64,000 nt of DNA, taken from positions 3,443,382 to 3,507,381 of the forward strand of contig NZ_JAAVSH020000001.1 in the NCBI RefSeq assembly GCF_011947365.2, written 5' to 3'. The notes beneath the pieces were generated by a model. It did no database searches and had not been told where the DNA came from. It worked only from the letters and a program-made list of their open reading frames with translations. The position numbers and the translations under genes were made by a program. How positions within the stretch are numbered: the stretch's first letter is position 1; every line of letters begins with the position of its first letter. The DNA is from an endosymbiont of Lamellibrachia barhami (GTDB taxonomy: Bacteria > Pseudomonadota > Gammaproteobacteria > Chromatiales > Chromatiaceae). Of the stretch, positions 10,321-19,060 are shown piece after piece.

Positions 10321-11036
10321 TGGAACGTTCCAGCCGCTTTTTTGCTTGCTGATCCAGCTCTTCCCAACTGAGAGATGTGGTGGTGGCGCGCTGTCCACGC
10401 CTGTGTACCAAAATCGCCGAGCGGGTGTGTGAACGCAGCAGCCGCATCTCTTTGTTGGGAGTGATGAACAGGGGATGCAGCCCGAACTGGCGCAATGCCC
10501 CGATGATGCGTGCGGCGACGGACTGAGAACTCTTGGAGAAGGCCTCGTCGAGTACCACCGTGCCGAACAGGGGATGACCCATGCCGTCAGGGCAGAGTGC
10601 ATAACTCAATGAGGCGGTGAGGATATAGCTGGTGATGATCTCCTTTTCGCCACCACTGCCCCCTTGCGATCCGGTACGAACCTCGATTACCCGCTCACCG
10701 TCGCGCTCAATTACCGCTACGTAGAATTGCAGGCGGTAACGCGGATCGAGCAGTGCCTTGGCGCCCACGGTCTTGTGGCGTTCCACCGCATCGCGTAACA
10801 GGCGAACCACCTCCACCAGGGCGCGATAGTGGGACTCCCCCTGATCCTCTTTCAACGCGGCGCTACGCAGATGGCGTTGTGCCTTTTGGATGGCTGTCAG
10901 AGTCTCATGGATCACCCGCCGCGGTTGCAGTTGCAGGTAGCATCCGGGCTGGAAATCGACTTTGACCATGGTCTGGTTGAGCTCATCGATCCGCTCCTCG
11001 ATGACCGATGTCTCGTTGTCGATATAGGCCAGTAGT
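10307..11036 (-). pseudogene. jetC: jetC 3' end, copy adjacent to jetD
   Basis: Encodes the last 240 or so residues of JetC with the ABC signature GGSGGEKE, Walker B VVLDEAFSKS and the complete tail ending EELDQQAKKRLERSNENA. It lacks a start because it is cut off from the body of the gene at 11036. Deleting 11037-12129 (1093 bp) joins it in frame to the upstream part and gives a 1109-aa JetC that overlaps jetD normally, so this is probably the true 3' end. It has KEMRLLRSH where the other copy has KEMLRSH. Confidence 0.8.
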
Positions 11037-12129
11037 GGCAGAATCAGAAGGGGTGAAACAGCAGGTCGACATCAGCCAAGGTGTGGATAACAACAGATAC
11101 TCCTGCGGATCGTCGCATCGGCCATCGCCTCCTATCACTCATCCAGCCGATTGCAGTACCGGTTCAGTGGGAGTTGAACCGCTTCCGCCGTGCTGCAGTA
11201 GTTGACCGAAGCTGCCAGTCGATTCTCCTCGTGGTACTTTGCGCCAGAGCTCTATGTGTTTTCTGACGGCAGATATTTCATTGGTTGGTTGTGCAGGAGG
11301 GGCTTTCCGATGAGCGGCGTCAAAGGCCAGGCATATGATCCAACAGCCGTTGTTGCGCGCAACTTGCCGTTTTGCCACCGTGACATGAAGTTTGTGACGT
11401 AACTCCTCAGGCGTTTTCATTTGGAACGTTCCAGCCGCTTTTTGCTTTGCTGATCCAGCTCTTTAACTGAGAGATGTGGTGGTGGCGCGCTGTCCACGCC
11501 TGTGTACCAAAATCGCCGAGCGGGTGTGTGAACGCAGCATCTCTTTGTTGGGAGTGATGAACAGGGGATGCAGCCCGAACTGGCGCAATGCCCCGATGAT
11601 ACGTGCGGCGACGGACTGAGAACTTTTGGAGAAGGCCTCGTCGAGCACCACCGTGCCGAACAGGGGATGACCCATGCCGTCAGGGCAGAGTGCATAACTC
11701 AATGAGGCGGTGAGGATATAGCTGGTGATGATCTCCTTTTCGCCACCACTGCCTCCCTGTGATCCGGTGCGAACTTCGATCACCCGCTCACCATCACGCT
11801 CAATTACCGCTACGTAGAATTGCAGGCGGTAACGCGGGTCGAGCAGTGCCTTGGCGCCCACGGTCTTGTGGCGTTCCACCGCATCGCGTAACAGGCGAAC
11901 CACCTCCACCAGCGCGCGATAGTGGGACTCCCCCTGATCCTCTTTCAACGCGGCGCTACGCAGATGGCGTTGTGCCTTTTGGATGGCTGTCAGAGTCTCA
12001 TGGATCACCCGCCGCGGTTGCAGTTGCAGGTAGCATCCGGGCTGGAAATCGACTTTGACCATGGTCTGGTTGAGCTCATCGATCCGCTCCTCGATGACCG
12101 ATGTCTCGTTGTCGATATAGGCCAGTAGT
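11037..12129. repeat. Direct duplication spanning the jetC/jetD junction
   Basis: About 1.09 kb replaying 9938-11036. The left third (about 11041-11465, the start of jetD) carries numerous indels. The right part (about 11466-12129) aligns cleanly with 10370-11036 and differs by roughly a dozen substitutions, mostly synonymous, plus a 6-bp in-frame gap. Geometry and size mirror the duplication in the ABC-F gene 3 kb away. Confidence 0.9.
11041..11420 (-). pseudogene. Degraded copy of the jetD 5' end
   Basis: Starts MKTPEELRHKL at 11420 like jetD but loses frame within about 20 codons and again repeatedly. It is part of the 11037-12129 duplication and is not expected to make a product. Confidence 0.8.
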
Positions 12130-14729
12130 TGGGTCACCCCCTCATCTGAGGATTTATTGAGGTACCCCAGAAAGCGTTCTACTTTTTCCGGCAGCGCCTC
12201 TTTGGTCAGCAGCTCCAACCGTTGAAGATAGCTGGGGGTATCACGAATCTCTGTCCCTGCCTCTGCAAGTGCGCCGGTATCCTTGGTCTTCGCATTTCCC
12301 ATCAATGAAATCAGTCTTTTTTCTGTGGCTGAGAGTGTACTTTCAGCCTTGGTCAACTGCTTCTGGGAGTTATCGCTCGCTTCACGCTCTTTCTCATCCA
12401 GGTGTTCAACCTCTTCAATCGCTATTTTTCCAAATTGGCTGTCTCCTATTGCCTGTTGTTCTGCTGACAGCACAGTGCTCATCCGTTTGGCAAGTTGTCT
12501 GATTCTATCCTTCGCCCGTTTTATCTCTGCCTGAAATATTTTTTTCTGCTGCTCGTTTTCCAACAGTTTCTGTTGGCACTGGTGCAGTTTCTGTTTTGCC
12601 TGCTGCCACTGCTCTCTGGCGCGTGTGGTGTCGGAATCGGGATCCTGTAACTGCTCAAGCTGTTGCCGCAGGCGTAGCAACAGCGTCTCGGCGGATGCTA
12701 TATCGATCTCACTGAATTGCAGCTCTTCCAATCTGGAAAGCAGTTGAATCTGTCGACCAAGCTGTTCATGTCGTTCTTTTGTCCGGGTAAACAGCTTCTC
12801 TTTCTCTATGACTTCATGGCCCGCTTGAGACAGTTCATGCTCCAGTTCGCGCAGCCGGTCACGGTTACTGAAACCTGTCATCCAGTCGGCATCGAGAGGT
12901 CGCTGATCCTGCTTGTCGAACTGGCCATGTTTACCCGACATCATCCCCTTAACGGTCATTGCGTGTGGGGTTCTATGCAGCATCTCACTGCTATCGACGC
13001 AGTGGCGGTCTATATCGGCGAGGAAGGTTTTTATCGCTTCACGCAGCGGGTGTTGCCCAAAGTTGAGTTTGTGGGTGAAACCGTCATTGAGAAAACTGGC
13101 CCGGCCGGAATACTCTGCCGCATCGAGCAGACGCACATGCAGGCGATTGTCGCGTTGGTTGACCCATGCAAGGGCCTGCTGCATCTGTTCGCCCGGCACG
13201 ATCAGGCGCAGGCGGTGACTGCCGATGGCGCGTTCGATTGCACCTCGCCACGCCTTCTCCTCCTCTTTGATCTCGACCAGCTCGGCGACATAAGCCAGAT
13301 CACTGTGAGGAATGTTGAGGATCTCGGCCAAGTCATGTTTGAAGTTGAGGTAGCGACTGTCGATGTTGGAGCCGCTATGACTGCGCGCCTCCTGTAACGC
13401 TGTTTTTAAACTCGCTTCACGCCCTCTCGTGGAGAAGAGTGACCCACCCTGTTGATCCCGCTGCTGATCCAGTTCGGCCAGCTTGGGTTCGTTCTCTCTA
13501 CGCACAGCCTCACTGCGTTGCCGGTTATCGGCAAGTGCGGCCTCCGATAGGGTTGCATCGAGATCAAGCGCCTTCGCCAGTTGCAGATAGTCGTGAGCCT
13601 CACGTTGACAGTTACGAAGATTGCTCTCCTGGATCGTGATCTGCTGTTCCAGCTGCTCAATGTTGCCGCCGCCTTGTTCGATATAGAGACGATGCAGATC
13701 TTCAGTCTCCTGTTCCTGTTTGTGCTGGCGGTTTGTCAGGTCAGCCGAGAGGTGTTCACTCTGTGCAAGATCATCTTTAAGACTGGCGTGTTTCTGCTGC
13801 CATAATCTGTGTCCCTGGGTAGCGAACCAGAGCGGCAGAATCTGTTTCAAACGGGAAAGCCGCTCGACCTCTTCACTCTTGCGCAAGCGAACCCGCTCTT
13901 CCGCTTCGATCGGCAATAGGGATTGTTGCTGGGTGCGGGCGATCTCCAGTTCGCTGTGGATCTCCTTGAGTACATCAAATCCATCCACCACTTCGGCAGC
14001 GCGTTTGAAAGCCGACTTATCATCCAGAACCAGTTCGCGAAACAGCGCGTCGATGCTGTTGAGCTGTTTGAGTCCGGCGGCGCGATTGAGCAGGGAGAAG
14101 GCATTCTCGCCCACCTCGAAAAATCGCCGCAGTTGGGCCAGATAGGCTTTTTTACTGTCGTGGGTATGGAGGTTGCTCTGTTCCCTGCCAAACCGTTTTA
14201 CCGCCCTGGCGCCACCCTCGCGATGCAGTTCCAGCCAGTCGCCAATACCCAGCTCACTGTTACGACTGAATATCCAGAGCCGTTTGAGGTCACTCATGGA
14301 TGAACTGCTGCCGTCGAGCCAGAAGAGTCCGGTAAGCGAGACGTACTGCTCCCCGTCTGTAAAACGGGCGCCGACGGCAGTGACCGTGGAGCCGCTTCTG
14401 GCAATATGCGCATTGTCGCCGCTCTCGTTGCCTTCGCCGGAGACTCCGCGAATATAGGAGATCAGGTCACGATCACTCTCGTGCCCTCCGGTGGAGGCGA
14501 GATTGTAGAGCGGGCGGGCGGCGACCAGGGTCATCAAGGCATCTACCAGGGTGGTCTTGCCGCTGCCTGTCTGACCGATAATGGCGCTGCCGTGCGGGTC
14601 GATCTCGGCCCGGTGAAGGCCACTGAACGGACCCCAGTTATAGACCTCCAGTTGTTCGATGATGTAAGGGGCACGGCTCTGCAGCTCCTCAAACATCAGC
14701 CCTTGCCCGGACTGTTTGGCACGGCTCAT
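11463..14729 (-). CDS. jetC: Wadjet system SMC-like ATPase JetC (MksB), C-terminus altered
   Basis: SMC-family ATPase that forms the loop-extruding motor of the Wadjet complex. The N-terminus holds Walker A GQTGSGKT (residues 52-59) and the C-terminus GGSGGEKE plus VVLDEAFSKS; the long middle is rich in Glu, Gln and Leu and predicted coiled coil around a hinge. It starts with an ATGA overlap with the jetB stop. The printed frame is 1088 aa and stops after TTTSLS because the sequence enters the degraded duplication; the expected last 18 or so residues are present only at 10307-10370. Excising the 1093-bp duplication would give 1109 aa. Confidence 0.9.
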   Translation of the reverse strand: MSRAKQSGQGLMFEELQSRAPYIIEQLEVYNWGPFSGLHRAEIDPHGSAIIGQTGSGKTTLVDALMTLVAARPLYNLASTGGHESDRDLISYIRGVSGEGNESGDNAHIARSGSTVTAVGARFTDGEQYVSLTGLFWLDGSSSSMSDLKRLWIFSRNSELGIGDWLELHREGGARAVKRFGREQSNLHTHDSKKAYLAQLRRFFEVGENAFSLLNRAAGLKQLNSIDALFRELVLDDKSAFKRAAEVVDGFDVLKEIHSELEIARTQQQSLLPIEAEERVRLRKSEEVERLSRLKQILPLWFATQGHRLWQQKHASLKDDLAQSEHLSADLTNRQHKQEQETEDLHRLYIEQGGGNIEQLEQQITIQESNLRNCQREAHDYLQLAKALDLDATLSEAALADNRQRSEAVRRENEPKLAELDQQRDQQGGSLFSTRGREASLKTALQEARSHSGSNIDSRYLNFKHDLAEILNIPHSDLAYVAELVEIKEEEKAWRGAIERAIGSHRLRLIVPGEQMQQALAWVNQRDNRLHVRLLDAAEYSGRASFLNDGFTHKLNFGQHPLREAIKTFLADIDRHCVDSSEMLHRTPHAMTVKGMMSGKHGQFDKQDQRPLDADWMTGFSNRDRLRELEHELSQAGHEVIEKEKLFTRTKERHEQLGRQIQLLSRLEELQFSEIDIASAETLLLRLRQQLEQLQDPDSDTTRAREQWQQAKQKLHQCQQKLLENEQQKKIFQAEIKRAKDRIRQLAKRMSTVLSAEQQAIGDSQFGKIAIEEVEHLDEKEREASDNSQKQLTKAESTLSATEKRLISLMGNAKTKDTGALAEAGTEIRDTPSYLQRLELLTKEALPEKVERFLGYLNKSSDEGVTQLLAYIDNETSVIEERIDELNQTMVKVDFQPGCYLQLQPRRVIHETLTAIQKAQRHLRSAALKEDQGESHYRALVEVVRLLRDAVERHKTVGAKALLDPRYRLQFYVAVIERDGERVIEVRTGSQGGSGGEKEIITSYILTASLSYALCPDGMGHPLFGTVVLDEAFSKSSQSVAARIIGALRQFGLHPLFITPNKEMLRSHTRSAILVHRRGQRATTTSLS

Positions 14730-15394
14730 TCAGCAGACTCCTGTTGTATCTCTGCCTGCTGTTTAAAGGCCGCCAGCAGGTTCTGCAGGTTTTCCGGATT
14801 GGCGATGTGCACGATCAGCGGCCGGATGGTGAGTTGATCGTTTTTATCTATTTCCGAAACCAGGCCATGGCCCCGTAACTGCTCCAGCAGTTGGCGTAAA
14901 CGCTTGTCATTGCGGCTGTCGCTGCCCGTTTCGCCCAGAAACTGGTTCAGCTCCGGCATCAGCTCATCGAGATGGGCCAGCGCCGATTGGGTACCGATAC
15001 CCGACTCCATCTCATGGGCGATAAAGATCCGCCGCAGGATCGCCACCAGAAGCGACTGCTCCAGATTGAGCCGTTGACGGCGCACCAGCGGATGGCTCCA
15101 CTCATCCTTTTCGCTGTCGGCATAGTCTTCGATGATAGCGAGGTATGCGATGCCGCGGATGTCATCGATCTTCAGCGCCATATCCAATGGTTCCAGAATG
15201 GTGTTGACCGCCTGAAAAGAGGTCAGCGCAATACGATAGAGATTGGGTTTGTGCTCTGCTTCCAAAACGCCATATTTGAGCAACTCCTGCACGACGCTTT
15301 TTAACGATTGCGGCGTGAGCTCCTGTGAGTCAGAGGGGGCAGGTCCGTTGTTTGTCCCTTCGTCCATGGGGGTCTGTTGCTCTTCACTCATCAC
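14726..15394 (-). CDS. jetB: Wadjet system protein JetB (MksE), DUF4194
   Basis: 222-aa MukE-like accessory subunit that binds the kleisin JetA. The DUF4194 region runs from about residue 25 to 200 and includes LNLEQSLLVAILRRIFIAHE, which is characteristic. An acidic, low-complexity N-terminus precedes it. Its start overlaps the jetA stop and its stop overlaps the jetC start, both by ATGA, so the genes are translationally coupled. No damage is seen here. Confidence 0.9.
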   Translation of the reverse strand: MMSEEQQTPMDEGTNNGPAPSDSQELTPQSLKSVVQELLKYGVLEAEHKPNLYRIALTSFQAVNTILEPLDMALKIDDIRGIAYLAIIEDYADSEKDEWSHPLVRRQRLNLEQSLLVAILRRIFIAHEMESGIGTQSALAHLDELMPELNQFLGETGSDSRNDKRLRQLLEQLRGHGLVSEIDKNDQLTIRPLIVHIANPENLQNLLAAFKQQAEIQQESAE

Positions 15395-16884
15395 AGTTCC
15401 AGTTCGATACCACTCAAGGCATCGCTGCTCAGTTCCACCTTCGGCAGGGTAAAGCGGTAGTGGATGCCGTCCGGGTTACTCAGATCGATATATTCTTGTT
15501 CATCGTCGAAGGGGATATCGGCCTCCAACGCCATAGACAGCCAAAGCGCCAGTGACTCCAGATCGTGGGTTGGCGGGATTTTCCAGGCGATTTCTCTGAT
15601 GGTCAGACCGCGACCTTCGGCAGCCAGCAGTGCCTGCGTCTCTTCCACCAAAGCCTGCCTGTCCAGGGCATCGAAGGATGACCAGAATTCATCATCCACA
15701 TCGTCCAGATCGGTGGTCTGTTCCACCAGATCAAGCATGGGTTCGATGCCTTCGGATAGATCTTTAAAGCGCAGGCGCTCCAACACCGGCAGGGTGCTGT
15801 TGGCGACCCCAATGGGCGGCAGGGGGCTGGGGGATCGCCGCAGGGCCTGACGGCTCCAGTCGATTGTGGCGGCCTGGGCAAAGATATTATTCAACAGCTG
15901 ACCGACCCTGTGGTGCTCGGAGGCGAGGCCGGTTTTGAGGAAACCTTTTACATCACGTTCACTGCGCGCCCGGGCACGGATCACGATGCCGCTCTCACCC
16001 ACCAGGCGGATGATCAGTCGACTCAGTTCAGTTTGCTGCTCCCGGGTCAGCGCTTTGTGCACCACTGGCCTCCTCACCAATGAGCGAATGCGCAGTTTCA
16101 TATTATCCAGTTCCAGTTTGCGCGCCAGTTGTCGCTGAAAGGCGTCAAATACCTTTCCCTCATCGGTTTGCAGCAACTGCTCATGGCTCTCCAGCAGACT
16201 GTCGACGATATTGCCCCGGTGGCTCTGTTCGCCGATGATCGACTGACGTAGCTGCTGATCAGCCTCCCGATATGAGTCCTCCACCCGGCGAAAATCGTTA
16301 CGCAGGCTCATCGAGAGGTTATAGACTTCGCGGATCGATTCAATGGCGGACTGCTCCGACAATACTTTAACCTCACCCTTCTGCACTGCGGCAAGTTCAG
16401 CTTCCAGGGTGGCTATTTTATGTCGTATCAGCGCCTCCCGGTTCTTCGGATCGGGATTGATGCTGGATTCGAGATTTTCGATTTCACGCTGCACGATGGA
16501 GAGGCGCGAGGCGGTGGAGGTCATGATGCGGTTATCCAGGCCATCCACGAAACGGAAGGCCGACTCCAGGGCATCGGTTGCGATCAGACGCCCTTCACGC
16601 TCCACCACCAGACCTCGCCGAATCCATTGGCGAATCTCACGTCGCGCCTCCAGCAGATAGTCGTTACTACTTTCGATCTCACCCATCTCGTGGGAGAGCT
16701 GTAGCACTTCGCTCAACACCTGAATAGCGTTATCAAGATCGATTCCGTTCAGGCTTTCATCAAAAAGTGATTTAAGCGAACTGATAACCAGTGGCCCGGT
16801 GTGGGCCACCAACAGTTGCCAGGCGGGATGGTGTTTCTTGAGGTTGAGCAGAAACCGGGCATTGGATTTTGTGTTTTCTGTCAC
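15391..16884 (-). CDS. jetA: Wadjet system protein JetA (MksF), DUF3375 kleisin
   Basis: 497-aa MukF-like kleisin of the type I Wadjet complex and first gene of the operon. The N-terminal ARFLLNLKKHHPAWQLL and the central helical region with LRNDFRRVEDSYREADQQLR are typical of DUF3375. It bridges the two JetC heads and recruits JetB. About 245 bp upstream separate it from the nitrate cluster and contain a dispersed repeat; no promoter was assigned with confidence. Confidence 0.9.
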   Translation of the reverse strand: MTENTKSNARFLLNLKKHHPAWQLLVAHTGPLVISSLKSLFDESLNGIDLDNAIQVLSEVLQLSHEMGEIESSNDYLLEARREIRQWIRRGLVVEREGRLIATDALESAFRFVDGLDNRIMTSTASRLSIVQREIENLESSINPDPKNREALIRHKIATLEAELAAVQKGEVKVLSEQSAIESIREVYNLSMSLRNDFRRVEDSYREADQQLRQSIIGEQSHRGNIVDSLLESHEQLLQTDEGKVFDAFQRQLARKLELDNMKLRIRSLVRRPVVHKALTREQQTELSRLIIRLVGESGIVIRARARSERDVKGFLKTGLASEHHRVGQLLNNIFAQAATIDWSRQALRRSPSPLPPIGVANSTLPVLERLRFKDLSEGIEPMLDLVEQTTDLDDVDDEFWSSFDALDRQALVEETQALLAAEGRGLTIREIAWKIPPTHDLESLALWLSMALEADIPFDDEQEYIDLSNPDGIHYRFTLPKVELSSDALSGIELEL

Positions 16885-17017
16885 CTGATATAGTGCCCTG
16901 AATAATATAGAGGTCTGTGGCCAGACCCTATATTAAAACAGCGCGCGCAACTATTCAGCTTGCCTTTGATTTGCGCATCACAACCTACGGGTTTTCAATC
17001 CTGAATCATTGAACTGT

Positions 17018-17106
17018 GTAGGCGGGTTCAAGCGTAGCGGAACCGGCAGCCTTATCGTTCTGCCAACTCAATCGCCCGATCCGCTACGCTTGATCGTGCC
17101 TACGGC
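17018..17106 (-). repeat. Dispersed double-hairpin repeat, copy 2 (inverted)
   Basis: Reverse-complement copy of the element at 6273-6364, bounded by GTAGGC and GCCTAC, with GGTTC-AAGCGTAGCG-GAACC on one side and GATCCGCTACGCTTGATC on the other. It lies between the 3' end of the fused ferredoxin/DmsC gene and the start of jetA. Confidence 0.85.
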
Positions 17107-17129
17107 TTGAACAGGAGCAAGCCATATTC

Positions 17130-19031
17130 TTACCCTGTCACGATACGTCGCACCTGGGCAATCTTCTCACTCAGAGACGTCGAGCGAATCGTCTCCAGCA
17201 GTTTACCGAGTTTGAATGGGTGATGGCGCTCATAGACCACGCCCATCTGCGGCATATCAGCCAGTCCCGATTCCCGGGCGTGTTCGACAAACCCTTTGTT
17301 CTTCCAGAAGAAGGCGCCAGGCATGGTGGTGGGGATCACCAGCACATAGAAGAGCGCCCGGCCTATGACTGATGCAGCCAGGGCCATTAGCGTCAGCACA
17401 ATGAATATCCAGGCACTGTTGCTGCCGATCAGCGCCACACTTACGGCCAGAGCCAGGGCAAACGCCAACAGGCCATTGCGCAGCCAATAAGGGTATCCAT
17501 ATATGGTGGTCTGCTCATAGAAGGAGGCGGTCCCCTCGCTCTCCTGGCCCTGTAGATCTTGCGCATGGAAAAGCAGGCCGATGCCTTCCAGTGCCAACCC
17601 CACGCCTGCCGTCATGGCAAGCAGTCGTCCCAGTTCCGGCGATAACTGGTTGGATGCCAGCGCAACTAACGCCAGTAACAGAGAGCCCAGGCTCAGGGCT
17701 GTGCCGGCAAATGTCGCTGCGGTATGCCAGTGATCCCAAAATGGGCGGGCGGGAATTCGGTAGAGCTTATACATGAAGTAACCACCAACCCCGACTCCCA
17801 TGAGGCCGATAATCGCAAAAACATCCTGCACGATCCCGGGAAAGCGGTTGTCGAAAAGCAGCTGGGATAAGGCAAAGAAGGTAAAACCTGTCAGCCCGGC
17901 AAAAAAGAGTGAAACACCGGCGATCTCGCGACTGACCGGTGAGAGTCGCAAATTGTAGAAACCTCTGTAGAAGCGATGCGGTTTACCCAAGTGCATGTTG
18001 AGTTTGAACAGGCCAACAGCAGTGAGTACCAGCATGGTCAGCAAGGCGGGCAGGAAAGCTTTGCCGTCAGTGAAGCCACTCACCGATTCCAGACCAAACC
18101 AGGAGCCGATCGTCAGCATCGCGAAGGCTCCCATCACGGTCTGAATACTGAGGGTAAAGGCAACGTGGGCGTTCTCGTGGGAGCCGAGCAGCTTGCCAAA
18201 ATTCCACTCCCGTTTGAATCCGTGTTTGGGGTCGAGTGCCGGGCGGAAACTGCCGTCGGCATCATCGCGGTGGTATTTCAGCGCGGTGCTATCCACACGC
18301 GCCATCTCCCGCTGGGTGGTACGGGTCTGCTGGAAGCGGATGTTGGGATGGGTAATATCGGTGCGCGGGAAGCCGGGAATCTCACTCTTCGCCTGAGTAC
18401 ATCCATCAGGGACATTCTCGATCACACCGAAGTCCAGCGCTTTGCCCAGGCAGGCAGAGACACACGCAGGCTTGAGACCTACTTCGAGCCGGTCCACGCA
18501 CATGTTGCACTTGGTTACCTGACCCTTCACCGGGTCAAGTTGGGGCGCATTGTAGGGACAGACCCAGGTGCAGTAGCCACAGCCAAAACAGATGTCCGGA
18601 TCCTGCAACACGGCACCATACTCGGTGAACTTGGTGTAAGCGCGAGTCGGACAGCCTTTGAGGCAGACCGGATCGTCGCAATGGTTGCAAGCCATGGAGA
18701 TGTTGAGGCGCTGGTAGGCGGGATAGGTCCCTCCCTCCACAAAACCTACCGAGCGGAAGGCGATGTGCGCCGGATTGTCGTTCTTCTCACTGCAAGCGGC
18801 TTCACAGGCGTGACAGGCGATACAGTTGTCGGCATTGAAATAGAAACCGTGCTGCTTGTAGCGGTTGGGGTTCTCACCGATGCTGTCGTCGTCGTTGATG
18901 TTAAGACTCACACCATGACGAGAATCGCCTTCACTTACGGTTTCAATGGACTTGCCGTAACGGTTCTGACTCTGACAGACCGGGTCGTTGAGCAGAGCAT
19001 AATCGGGTTCGTTTTCACGTACTTGAAACAT
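17130..19031 (-). CDS. Fused ferredoxin (DmsB-like) and DmsC-like membrane anchor protein
   Basis: 633-aa fusion. Residues about 60-235 carry four Cys clusters for [4Fe-4S] centres (CIACHACEAAC, CNHCDDPVCLKGC, CFGCGYCTWVC, CNMC...CVSAC) as in DmsB/NrfC electron-transfer subunits. Residues about 280-605 form a DmsC-type anchor with about eight hydrophobic helices. Such a protein would pass quinol electrons to a molybdenum enzyme. The nearest candidate is the nitrate reductase upstream on the same strand, now separated by an IS element. The start at 19031 follows AAGGTG, and the IS target duplication ends only 20 bp upstream, so the native promoter or operon link is lost. The fusion is unusual, because DmsB and DmsC are normally separate. 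Confidence 0.85.
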   Translation of the reverse strand: MFQVRENEPDYALLNDPVCQSQNRYGKSIETVSEGDSRHGVSLNINDDDSIGENPNRYKQHGFYFNADNCIACHACEAACSEKNDNPAHIAFRSVGFVEGGTYPAYQRLNISMACNHCDDPVCLKGCPTRAYTKFTEYGAVLQDPDICFGCGYCTWVCPYNAPQLDPVKGQVTKCNMCVDRLEVGLKPACVSACLGKALDFGVIENVPDGCTQAKSEIPGFPRTDITHPNIRFQQTRTTQREMARVDSTALKYHRDDADGSFRPALDPKHGFKREWNFGKLLGSHENAHVAFTLSIQTVMGAFAMLTIGSWFGLESVSGFTDGKAFLPALLTMLVLTAVGLFKLNMHLGKPHRFYRGFYNLRLSPVSREIAGVSLFFAGLTGFTFFALSQLLFDNRFPGIVQDVFAIIGLMGVGVGGYFMYKLYRIPARPFWDHWHTAATFAGTALSLGSLLLALVALASNQLSPELGRLLAMTAGVGLALEGIGLLFHAQDLQGQESEGTASFYEQTTIYGYPYWLRNGLLAFALALAVSVALIGSNSAWIFIVLTLMALAASVIGRALFYVLVIPTTMPGAFFWKNKGFVEHARESGLADMPQMGVVYERHHPFKLGKLLETIRSTSLSEKIAQVRRIVTG

Positions 19032-19060
19032 CGTGGCACCTTACTAAGGAATTGCGATTA

